The position numbers were made by a program, and so were the translations under genes. Shown piece by piece: positions 13,301 to 26,600 of a stretch of 64,000 nucleotides of DNA. The stretch lies in assembly GCA_004352715.1 (NCBI GenBank), contig SCFE01000086.1:1222124-1286123 (forward strand), read 5' to 3'. Every line of letters starts with the position of its first letter. Position 1 is the stretch's first letter. Source of the stretch: Hofstenia miamia. Lineage: Eukaryota; Xenacoelomorpha; Acoela. The notes under the pieces are model-generated. The model was given only the letters and a program-made list of their open reading frames with translations, searched no databases and was not told the DNA's origin.

Positions 13301-16300
13301 TTGTCATTAATGCGAGAGAGCAACGGAATTCGAGATTTATTGACATTCTTACTATCACTCATAAATTTTATGGAATATATTCATTTTTCGCTTCCGAATA
13401 TTTATTTTAATGTTGCAAATATAAAATGTGAATTTTTTGTAATAGAATGATTTAGTTACACAATATTTTTCTTTGTAACACATCCTTTAATTTGATGAAA
13501 TAGAACTTCTTTCATTGCCACCTGATGTGAATTTCTCTTAGTTTCATACTGTTAAATTCAAATTGTCAAAACGGTGTTCTGCTGAAAATGCTAGAGTTTA
13601 TTACAATGTTTATATTGCAGATAGTGATGACGATAATTTTTCATTGATGTCGAATCTATGAATTTTGAATCTGGTGCTGGATGTATATCTGCGTAGCCCA
13701 GTTTCTTCGATCAGAACATGCATGCAGTTAATAAAGACGGAATATCCAGTGATCTATCAATAGACAATCTTATTGATATACGTTGTATTACTAATATTGA
13801 AGAGAAAATATTTCGCACTTAGCACTTTCTGGCAGACAATCATGTTATGTTGATGCTAAGCCAGTTCAACCACTGGAAAGAACACCAAGTCTATTAAACT
13901 AACAAATGGACAAATAATATATTTCGATAGTATCATTGACAATTGTGTTGTGTGAGACATTCCACTCAGAAGGCAAAAGGAAAAAAATATGTAATGGAAC
14001 GAAGAACTTGGAAATTACACGTCATTGCATTGCACATTACTGCCTGCTTTTGGAGTGAACAACATGGAAACATATGATACGGTCTAGAACTCATGAGATG
14101 CAACTGGTTCCAACAGGTAAGGCTTAGGCCTCCTACAACCATTTGGGATATTAAATGATTTTGCAGTGATTTTTAATAGTAATGCTGTGGAGTGCAATCG
14201 ATGTTATTTATGTCTTTGATCTTGTGACGTTAAAAGAACACTTCGCTGTGAAAGTTGTAAAAATTAGTTTGACAATAACTTGGTAAGAAAATTTAAGCAG
14301 CTTGAAATGTTAGTAATAAGAATTCTTTTTGACATTGTTAGTGTCATTTTAATTCTTTTTTTCAAATAAATTTTCTAAATGATATATTAATATTTCCTTA
14401 AAAAACAAGATAAAATATAGTGTAATAATAAAAAAAGATGAAATAGTACATTTCAAGTCAAATAATATATTGTTTGTAACATAAAACCTCAATAAATTTT
14501 TACATAACTTAATGGTTAAAGGATGTATGCTAAAGTTTACTATACTTTCAAAACTAAAGTTTAAGAGACAATGTCAAATAGTTTATTAAACAATGTTTTC
14601 AGACATTAAATGTGTTAATTAAAAATTATTATGGAATTTGTGATAATGGACCACCAAAATGGTTCCTTGCACAGAGCACATTACCATACTAAATGCAAAA
14701 TTGAATAGCAGCTAAGACCATTGTCATGTCTGGAGAAATATTTATTTGAATTATTCGCAGCAAAACTGGGATGTAATCCGATCACGCAACGATTGAAGTT
14801 TTTTATTCATTGTATAGGATACTTATATATCTGATATTCAAAGTATGCAGAAATCAAAGAAGTTTTCACCGTCTTTTTGTGAAAAACAAACGTCCCAATG
14901 GTTAACGACAACTAATTGTGACGTCATGCCTGCAAATCTCTAGCAGTTTTCATCTGTGAATAATACAATTTGACGTAGATCGCGCTGCATTAACATTACA
15001 AACGTTCCGAGCAGCAGCTTAATAAATTTAGTCAATAATTAAGTTAAGAGACGAAAACATTTTTTAGCTTACGAACACAGGAAAGTATCGCATTTACAAA
15101 AAGAGTTTTAATTTGTCCTAGAACGGTAATCTAGTTAATTGAAATACACGCCTTTGAAATGATTTCTTTTAAATCACACGTTGTGTGCATTTTACAAGGA
15201 AATCTTTTATGATATTAATTAGAAAAACTTACTTGACTGATTTCCAAAAGCATTCTCAAACATCGCAGGTTGAAACTGCGGAGCAGCTGGCTGCATCTGC
15301 GGTACCATGTACTGCGACATGGGTGCCATTGGCATACCTACACCATACTGAGGCATACCTAAAGGGAAGATAACTGAGAATGTTCAATTACATTAGACAA
15401 TTTAAATACAACATCAAGCATTCACATCGCGACGACTACTGACATGCCGTACAAAGTTCTCGTGACAACAAATGCCACCTTCTTTCAAAGAATTTCAAGA
15501 ATATTTATCATTCAAATCGAAACCTGATAACAATTATTTTCTATGCAATTTGGAATTATAGCTTAATATCAGTTCTAACCGGGTCACCCCGGCCAGGGAT
15601 TTCTTGACGGATCAGACGATTCAACTTTCCATTTAAATCTTCCGGGTCGGCCATGTCAAAACGTCACATATATTTAATAAACAAGTGAAAGAAACAAATG
15701 CACAGATATTGTATTACGCAAATTCCTCGTGTTTTAATTACTTTTAATGCTTTCAGAAGTTTTTTTAAGTTCAATTTAGTTTGTTTCTGCAATTGCAGTA
15801 TTTAAAGTCAAATCAAAAGTATTGTTAAAAATAGTTTGGAGTTAAATTAACAAATTTAAAAAAACTTTCGCCACCAGAAAACTCTTCGTTATACTAATAC
15901 TTATAGAATAGAGCATTGCTGAAGTTAAATTAAGAATCGGCTTTGCTAGCAAATTAATTTTTTTAAAAAACCACTATGGAAATTTACTTATTTCACACCT
16001 TAAATGATGGAAGATACTAAAAATTTATCCTAAAAATACAATTTCGTCTTTACTAGTCCAAACAAATATACAGAGTGGGTCACTACCAAAGATGTAAATT
16101 GGCTGGGGTGGACCAAACTTTACAGATGAAGCAAAAAGATAAGTCCCCAATTTTCCAAAATGGATATTTATAGTAAGTGAAAGTATGTTTACGCATGCCA
16201 GAAAGTTTTTCGAAAAATGAAATTTTTTCAATTTAGCAATTTGTCTTTTACTATACTTTTTTGTAGTTATCTGCGATAGGCCAAATACTGGATCAAAAAT

Positions 16301-17598
16301 GGAATATTTTGGTGGGCTGTGACTGGGCATGCAAATAGTGTGCTGGGCTAGGTATGGATAACAAAACGAAGGCGCATTTAGATAAAGTATGGAAATGGCC
16401 AATATGAGTAATCAATAAGGAGGTATACATAGGTATGTATGTTATATATGCAAAAAATGAGTGTGCAATGCAAATGAGAAAAAAACTACAAAATTATGCG
16501 AACATAGAAATTATTAATTGAAATCTGATAGTGATTACTAAAGCTGAATTAGAACAGGTCAGACAATATCTGCAACTTCAAGACAAAACGTAGTAACGGT
16601 GTTACTTCAAATATATAGTGTTTTTAAGAATTATAACAGCTGTTTGTGATGAAATCATAAAACTAGAAAGCAGTAAAAAAACACAGTAAATAATTTATGT
16701 AAAAATAGCATATAAAATAGCATTGTAATTGCAGAATAATTTATAGTTTACTAATGCCTAAATAACTAAGCGGCAGCATTAAGTGGAATGCAAATGACAA
16801 CATCAAGACTGCTGAAGGATATTTTGGTTCCTTTGTTTTGCATACTAAACTGTTTTTCTCATAAAATTAGACATGAATGAACATAAAATCAATAAAATTT
16901 CTAGAAATCCATTAATAAAATAATAGGGAAAAACAACTGTGTTACCATCATACTGGCTTAATGATTTCCAAGAAAAATCAGGAGTATTATATAATTAACG
17001 TTTTAATTTTACATGGTCTTAAAGAGGCATATTCTGATAAAATACAATTGACTAAAGCTTTGGAGGAATGCTTTACTCAGTAATATAGAGAAAACATTAG
17101 CATATAAGTTGTAATGTGCAAGAAATTAACTAGCATATATATATATATACAGGGTGCGGAGAAAGTTCCCGACCCATTTTTATTTTTTACATTAAAGATA
17201 TTATTTATTTATTAAATTTATCGATTTATATCTCATTCTCTTCCTATAATCATATACTTTAATGTTACAGGTCTAAAATTTGATAAATTAGCAGTGTCTT
17301 TTGTAAAAATGAGTCAACGTGAGGCTATTATTCACTTACACTGCGCGGGAAAGACAAATCCAGAGATTGTTAAGGAGTTAAAAGCACCAAAATCGACTGT
17401 TAGAGATGCTGTTAAACGTTACCAAGAACTGGGGACAACAGGTGATCGAGCCAGGTGTGGACGACCTCGCACTGCACGCACTCCAACCAAAATCAAATGC
17501 ATTAGGGAGCGGATAAGGAGGGACCCCAAGCGGAGCATGAGAAAGATGGCTAAGAGTTTGGATATCGACGAAAAAACTGTGAGAACCATCGTCAAAGN

Positions 17599-17631
<33 letters not shown>

Positions 17632-20600
17632 CATATAAAAGGTTCAATTGAATTATGTATTAAAAATTAAGAGCGAAAAATTTATTGCAAATGTTAAGCT
17701 TCCAAAAATGAACTAAATTTCCAAGATTGAAAATCTCTCAGGAGAAAAAGTTTACAAAATAAAGAAATCGTAATTTTTTCAAAAACATACTACAGCCAAC
17801 ACTTGATAATTTGCCGCCATCGGGGATCAATATATTTTCGGCGGTACACAAAGTCGGCCAAAAAGCGAGGTCACATATTTATGATATCTTGCCTGTTTGA
17901 AATAAACATTTGTTTTTATACACATATACTGCCGCTGGGTACATGCGTTTTTCGTTTTGTACCCAGCGCCAATTTTGAGCACAAAACACATATACTCAGC
18001 GCAAAGTATCCCCTATGAGTCTTGAAAAAAAATTACTCAAATTTTTTGATAGATCTGTTAATGAGGATCCCATGTGAGATTATGTAGAGAAAATTGGGCC
18101 CGAACTCGGAATTTCTCAAAACCCATATACCCAGTGCCAGAAACGTACTGAGCGCCTGGAACCATAAGGGCTTTGCCTAAAACGTCCCAAAGAGTACCTC
18201 CCCGCGGTGGTTCCTAGGTAACGTTAACACTCAGCGAGCGCGTCGGTGTGCGGATGCCCAGACCCACATTAGACGTCAAACCCAGGGTGCAGAAGGTGCC
18301 ACCATGTATACAAAGTATACATGGGGGCGGCAACGGTAGAGAACCCTGTCTGTTCTAGTGTTGTGGAGACAGACGGCGACACAGTGGAAACGCTGTTAGA
18401 AAGACTGCTACTGGCATCAATTAGGGTGCGTCTCATAGGGCAGTTATACCGAGAGGAAACTCTCTGTCTCTGGCCTATATATATATATATATAATAAAAA
18501 GTACTAAAAAGTACAACACATTTTGTATAATTTGAAAGCTCTTTGCAAATAAAAGATTAAAAAAGTCGCAGTTTTTAGAATCCAGAAATAAAAGTGAATA
18601 ACCACTACTAAAAAATATCACAAAGCTAAACCTAATATTTGCTATATAATATTTAATGTAATCTATTCAAAAGTTGGTGACGTGCAGTGAGAGAAGATTA
18701 AGGCATGCTATTGTGATTATTGAGGTACACTGGAAGTACACCATTGATTGTAAACTAAGTTCACCGTTCAACTGTCAAAATCATATGTAAGAACGACTAA
18801 TGCATACATTTCATGATTATATGTTTTTATTATTAAATGCGAAATAAGTTTAACGCCATGATTGCGCAATCGAATACTTAAAAATGCATTTGATAAAAGC
18901 GCTGACCATTTCCAATCGTTGACATATTATAATGACGTTATTACCTAACAATGACGTCATGCGATTTTTTATAAATACAAGGAATTATTGCTTCAATCTA
19001 ATCTAACGACGATATTCCAATAGAGGAATACAGCATTATAGCAATTGCATTTCTCTTGCACATTTAAATTGGTTAACAAGAAAATTCTATAACAAAATAC
19101 CTTCTTTAAAATCTATTTACTAAAGTAAAATGCAATTTGGAAACCTGAAAGTCAGAAATCAAGGAAAAATTCGGAAGGGTTAACAACTGATACCCATCAA
19201 AGTCAAACAAGTAACCACGATTTTCAATGTGATACAAATGTGCATGAAATGTGGAAACATGGCAAAACTTAAAAGTCTAATCGATTTTCATAGCACTTAG
19301 CGTTCCAAATAATTTCAAAAAATTACGAAATTACTTGTATGTAATTAATATTGGCAATGATATTGGTACACATTAAACATGCTTATCCGCAAATAGATGG
19401 ATTTAATTCTGATTTTTTCCCCTACATCAATATTAGCTTTTCTGAGAAACTGAAAATGTGAAATACCTGTCAAATTGTGTATAGTTGAAAATAACATTCG
19501 AGGCAAATTAAAAATTATTAGAAACTTCCAAAAAAACGAAGGGCAAAAGTGCAATGCAAATACTTGTAAGATACCGTCAATCTGAAACAGATAGTAAGCC
19601 ATAGTTTCCGATAAATTAAAATCACCCAAATTTTCGTATTCCATATCAATGTTTGCAATTCACATTGGGATCTGGACAGAATGAGGCCATTTAGTAAATT
19701 GTTACAATGATTTAAAGTGGAATCCAATCTATAAGTGCGTAATTTTGCGGGAAACGTGTCTTCTTGCCATATTGATAGTCACTAGCGATTCAGTATTGAT
19801 TGATATTCCAGTGCATGAACTCCAAATGCAAAACTCCCCAACCTCGATCAAGGTATTGAGCATGGAACAAACTCGACGAACAGAACTGCGCTCGAACTTA
19901 CACTAATTGTTTTTAACCATTTTTGGAGGTAGCTATTTGCTTTCCAAATGTTTTCTGCCTCAGGTAACCGTGTTTGACTTATAGATATTTGCTCATCCAT
20001 TTTTATATAAAAGTTATAGTACATTGTTTCACTTCTAGATACTCTTGGTTTTCATGTCCAGAAATTTTGGCCAGTAACTACTATATATGAACACTATAAG
20101 CATTTTTTAAAATATATTTTTGTAAAATCATCGGTTTCAACTCACCACGTCAAAGGTTTTCCCTTGACAATTGCGTTACAACAGTTCTAATCACACATTA
20201 TTGTTAATTGTTGCCACAGAAAAACTTCAACAAATAAAGATTTCAACATAATCAAAATTTACAGGTATTACAGATATGCATTAAAGAGGTACCAACTCTC
20301 AAAAAGGTAACTCTAAAAATATACTTTACAATTATTGATAGTTATCATGATATTGTAAAAATTAAAAAATGATAATAGCACGATGACTATTTCATCCTAA
20401 AACATACATAAACCAAAATCGCGGAATATACATCTGAAGGTGTAGAGAATAAAAAAGAAAAAAACTAAATTTGTTAATCTAAAAGAAAATCCATAGCTAA
20501 CAATCAAAGAATAGATTTTTAGGCTACAAGGTGAATCTTGGAAGTCTCAATTGAGAGAAGTACTAAATCAGGCAACATGCATTAAGTACCGTCTCCGGTG

Positions 20601-23600
20601 GCTGCCGTGGTCACTTCACCATCGAGATCAATGTTAAAGTTAGGGGTGGACGGAGGAGTGCGAGTAGCTAAATCACCAGATACTATTCATAAGCAAAAAT
20701 CAATACTTATTGTCAAACAATTTTAAATGGTGCTAAAACAATGTGATAAACGGTTATCTAATGTTCACTGCTAGGGCTTAAAAAAATTTAGGCTGTAGGC
20801 TTAGCAGCAAAGGTTGCAAAAGTCGTCTCTAGAAGAATGCTTAAACCGTTCAGAAATAATTTCTAAGAAAAATTTCCAATTCAAATATATTAACAAGATT
20901 GAAATTAACAAAAGAAAGGCTGGATCAAAATTTATGGACAATTAGCTACTTTAAAATGACATAACGTAGACATTTTTATGAAAAAAATATACAAGAAATG
21001 AAATGACTCTGAACCACGCAAAGGATGAACAAAAACTAAAACGAAAAAAGCCAGCACCGATTAGAAGATTAATGTAATGTGTGTTAAATTAAATAACTGC
21101 TTACTTTAAACTATCGGATTATTTGATTGACATTTTTATTTGATTATTATTATTATTTAGGACATGCACGATTATTAAAATCGCATGCTTTCATGTTTTC
21201 CTATCTTAGAGATATACTGGGGAGTGCTATCATGCAAATGAACTAATCCAAAGATAGAATGTCTCCTAAAATGTTAGGAAAGACCAGCAAAAATCGTATT
21301 AATTATTATACGAATTACACATGAGTGAAAATAACTAAATATTAACTTAAATACGTAATCAAATAACTTTTTCATTCAATAGTTACTAAATAGGGCATAA
21401 GAAAATCGGATTGAGACCAATAAAAAAATGGCCATTCAATATAAGAACGTATGAAACTAATAATTGCATAATCTTGATTAAAAAATTCTAACGTCTTGCA
21501 GTTAGCATATCAGTAAATGTATTAAATAACAATCTTCAGCTATTGCCTAAATTGTTATTAATAGAATACTGCATCCAAAAAATGCGATAAAGATAAGCCC
21601 AAACACCAAAAGAAATTTTGCTTAATCAGGTAGCAGCACTAGGAAACACGTCTGCAAAAGAACATGAAACAGTCGAATCCTCAAAATATTTCATTGATCT
21701 AATTTTTGAAAACAATGAACATTCTTTTAAAAAGAAAATTTTCATTTCAAAGTGTTATTTCCAAATCGAATAAACATTCTTAAAGTATTATAGAAGGTAA
21801 CATTCACAACTGACCCAAAATGCATACACATGTACAATTAATACACAGGTGAATCTTGCATATATTTGTGAAACCACTTGAAAAATTTATCTGGAAAATG
21901 TCCTTCCTCAGTGGTATATGGTTTAATGGATGATTATTATATTTAGATTAGATAATGAAAATGATTTACAAATGATGATTGAAAGCGAACACTTTGCCAA
22001 GCATGAACCTCTGAGGCAATAGCAAACAAGGAGCCAATATTCACTAAAAATTACTCAAAATTCCCATTTTGTCAGATCACCTGTAACTAAATTATTAAAA
22101 ACTATCCGATATATTTTGTAAATGTTAAAGATGATAATTCTAAGTGAATATTTGGAAACTAGGCATTCAGGTTCCCCTCTATATTCGAAAACATTGCTTC
22201 ACGGAATAGCATATAGGTACATGTACTAAACAAAGGGTATAACTAAAACAAGATTGCTACGGAAAATATCGTGCAAAAGCAGTGATGACATTCAGCCCAC
22301 TTACCACTAGCCGGTGTTGGCTCCAAAGTTGTGCATTCGGAATCATCAGCGAATGGGTTGAATTGCTCATTAGCCCTTTTAGGAGAGAGCTCTGGTATTA
22401 GGAACAAATCCGATTCTTAATTAACAATTTTATCTATCTAGCTGTTGATAAACTAACAAGTAGCAACATATAAGGCGGGGATGGATAATTTCTACATTTG
22501 CTTAAATAGTAAACCTTAAAAGCTAACACGCACTGCAAACAGTCAAGTACAGAAGCAGGCAAATTCAATCCCAAAAAACTGTTGATGACATCATCGTCAA
22601 CTCAAAAAGGGGTTTTATTCTATCGCAACAATTAAGCCAAATTTTAGGCGTTTGCTAATTCAAAATTATTAATACTATTTGTTGAGACTTTCTATGTTAC
22701 TATTGGTTTTATGTTGGATTTCGTACATCAATCAATCGCCACTTAAAAAAAGTCACTGAAAAATTAACAAAATGTTAACCTTAAACTACCTAGGTCCTAT
22801 ATAAAGGACAAACTGCTTTTCCACATTTTCAAGCAATTTTCTCCAGGCCGATTATAAGATTTTGAAATCCTGAGATATGGCCACAATTATTGGTGTACGT
22901 ACTCGACATAATGTGCCAAAGTGTAATTTTGTGACTGAAGTACATTAAAAGATTTACGATTTTTCATTGAAAATTTGGTTTTTAAAATAGTTGTAAATTC
23001 TTATCATTCCTAATGTTCAAGTAATCAGGGGCATAAAGCCCATGGCAGCATCAACTAGCCTCCATCATTTTGTTGTTTATAGACTACAGCAGTCCCGTCC
23101 GGCGGATTTTGAATTGATTTGAGTTTAAGTTTTCTTAAAAAATCCATAAAAAATTTTAAAAGTTCCTAGGCAGTTGAAGGTTAAATGATTCCACCGTTTG
23201 CAAAAAAATTCAAAAAAACTACGAAATTAACTTTTAATGAACAGAATACATTGCTTTATCGAAGTTGAAATTACTTAACTATTTTAACAATTGGCAAATA
23301 TTGACTGATCTAATGACAGGTTGGAATATAAATAAATACCCACATGTTGCAATTTAGAGCAAAGCTATTACTTTCAAATCATACAGCAATAAACTTCAAC
23401 CATTCTATGATTACATATAAAATATGAAATACCCCAGCAGTAGTAAAACATACCATTGTTACCCATGACGGGGCTCATAGTAGGCTGTTGGAAAAACGGT
23501 GACGTAGTTTGAGTTGGCTAAATAACAATTCAATAAGTTCTATGATAAATAATAAAACACCACCATAAAATCAGAATGACCGTTTGACAACCTCACTAAC

Positions 23601-26600
23601 AAAGCGCTTTAAAAATATTTTCCTATTCTTTTCTGCAGTGAAAAATGAAGATTGATAAAATAGAATTGATTATAAATAAGTCGCATTTGCATAATTAAGT
23701 GGTAGTATAACTATTAATCGATTATTGATTCAATGCATATGAAATGTAAAAATAACAGTGCCTCCTCTGACACTAGCATTAAAAAACTTACAGTGCATAA
23801 AAACTAAAAGCCTGTTCCCCTCTTACATGTTTTGATGACATGATCGCTATTTCTGCAACAGGTAGTCGGTTTGCCTGACGCACTCATGCATAGGTATGGA
23901 GTAACTACTTGAGAGCCTAATGGCTTGAAAATAAGAACTGCTGGGTGAAGTCAGCCGTGCTAACATATTTATAGTACAAATTTAATTGTTAAATTTTATT
24001 GCACATCATTCGTTTATTGAAAACTCGATTTATTATTGATAATTTTAAGGCCAACATGACTAAATTAGAATGTCTCGAATATGCCCTAAATTATGCTAAA
24101 GGACACTTTTCAGATATGCCACACAGTTCTTTTCGTAACATTAGATCTTCCTCGATCTTACAAGAACTACAGAACACTAAATTGAGAAGGAAGATATTCA
24201 AGGCTTTCAATTATATAGTAACAGTTAAAAAATAGATGTAGCATTGTATTTACTAAAGTAAAAAATTACCACCAATTGTCCTATCCTAACTAGCAGCACT
24301 TTTGAAATACATACAGATTTAAAAAATACGAATAATACTGATCACGATTACACAAATTTAGATATTAAACAATCTAGACAGAAAATTGTGCTTTACGAGG
24401 TGTATTTGTGGTACAAGTGCTGTAATCAATTTGAGCAAATAAGATTACAACCGCAATAGTTTTACTGGGGAAACTGCGGCTGAAAAACATACTACTATGT
24501 ATGGAGTATAATGTAGTTTCCTACCTAACCAATGCCCTACTAAAGAGTGTTTAGAAAGCCATACCCACCTTCACGCCTAATGAAAGAGTGTGTGATAAAA
24601 TTTACCGCTAGCATTTTGTTATAAAAGTATTTGAATAATGTTGACACTAAACTGCGATCATTCAAAACTCAAACCAGTTTCTCATTAGAAACCGTCCTCT
24701 ATTGCGTCATCTAAAATAAACACTGCAGTTTATACTGTACATTGCTGCCGGGCAATACACACACGGATGTTTTTCGCAGCTAAAGAAATATTTAGCTTCC
24801 AAGATCGCAGGATTCTGTACAATCGGAATGTCAATAAATGTCCTCACACTCAGCCGATAGATTTAGATCTCTCCATTCGAAAATGAAGTATGAACAACTA
24901 GTTGAACAATATCTTATACTAAGGCCACGGTTAGACTAGTGATTGGTTCAAAAGTGATCTGTTATTAGTATTCATTTTCCTCACCGTCAGACACTCAAAG
25001 GAATGCAAAACACTATCCACTTTGACAAACAGACACGCCAGTTTCAATGACATTGAGGCAAACCGTTCGAATGAGCCGAATGTATTTTTGGTAAAATAAA
25101 AAATACTCTAATACAATAAGGCCCAGAATTGCAATAGAAATAGAATGAATCGACAACTGCATTAAATACAACAGACCAAGAAAAAATCGTTTTAATTTGT
25201 CACTTTTGAAAGGAAAATTTCCCCTAGATATTTTCCATTCTAGTGACCCAATCAAGTTGAATGTGGTACGGCTAAACACTAACATTTACAAAAAGTTATC
25301 ATTATTCCAATGTTGGCCATACTGCTTACTGACGTCAGCACTTTTTAGAGTTAGGTATGAATTTTTTGTGATTTTGGGTAAACTTGTCACCAGCTGAATA
25401 ATAGGCCAAAACATATACACACTTACAAAACATAATAAGCAGAATAAGTCCAAAGGAAGAGATACAATTTGATTGTCATTAGAAAGTGGTTCGACCTCAA
25501 TTCAAAAATCATCCATAAAATGATTTTGGAGAAAATGCGAAAACAAATTTTTTTGCGAGGAAAATTCTGGATAGGTAATACAATATGTACGAGGGGATGG
25601 GGGTTAAATTAACCCCCCTAACATAAATGGGGTTAAGTACATTTAAATCCAGCACTTCTACGAAAAAGCATAAAACCTGTTGGGGAAATATCTGCGACGA
25701 AGTGGCGAACGGATTGAATGATTGGCTATTGTTCGTGTTTGCGAAGGGCGTAGGGAAAGCAGACGGTGAATTAGAAAACGCTGCTTGCGGTTGAGGACTG
25801 AAAGCGTCCTCTGTGGAGGGTGAACCAAAATCACCTGTGAGCAGGTCGACGTTTGAAAATGAATTTGAAGATGGCGGGGATTCCACTGACGCAAACGGAT
25901 TATTCTCAGATTTCGCTTGATAGGCCTAAAATAAAAATTTAAAAGTTGCTATTATGGTAAGTCAAAAACTACAAAATTAAAGACCGCTCAACATCTATAG
26001 TTTACATAGACACAGATAAAAGCTGTATACGCTTAATAAAGCAAATATACCATTATTTGCAAACTCCAATCTCTGATCTAACAAATATAATGTAAACTCT
26101 TGTCAGCATGAGTCAAATTCTAAAAATACCATAATAAATGGCTTCATTTACAAAGTTTATGAAATTATAATGAATATTTCTTTATAAAAGAACTTAATTT
26201 TAAAACACTGTGAGATAAAATTTAAGAATAGTAGGTAAAATTGTAAATTTAGTTTAATGGAAATGGAGTTCTTTATAAAAATTCCGAAATTATAGTGAAT
26301 GGGTATCTGTCGATAGATGTTTCTGAATGAACTAATGGCAATCTTCAAAACAATCGACAAACAAAACAACATGCCACATCGAACATTATCTGAGGAATCT
26401 CACTTACATTTATGCCCATCTGGAAATAAAAAATCAATAAATTTTACCAATAAAATGTTATATTTCTTGTATTCGCAATCCATGCTTAATATGAAGTATA
26501 GTGAGAATGTACATTATGTATGTTTAATCAATGTGTCATACATGACTGGGTTTTAATTAAAATACATGTATTTTGTGGTAGATTATAATCGTTGGAATCT

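Noticed and set aside
16025-16402. Minus-strand 125-residue frame in PICALM intron 14
   Set aside because: No family recognised, no splice sites checked out, and the sequence around it looks like a decayed repeat.
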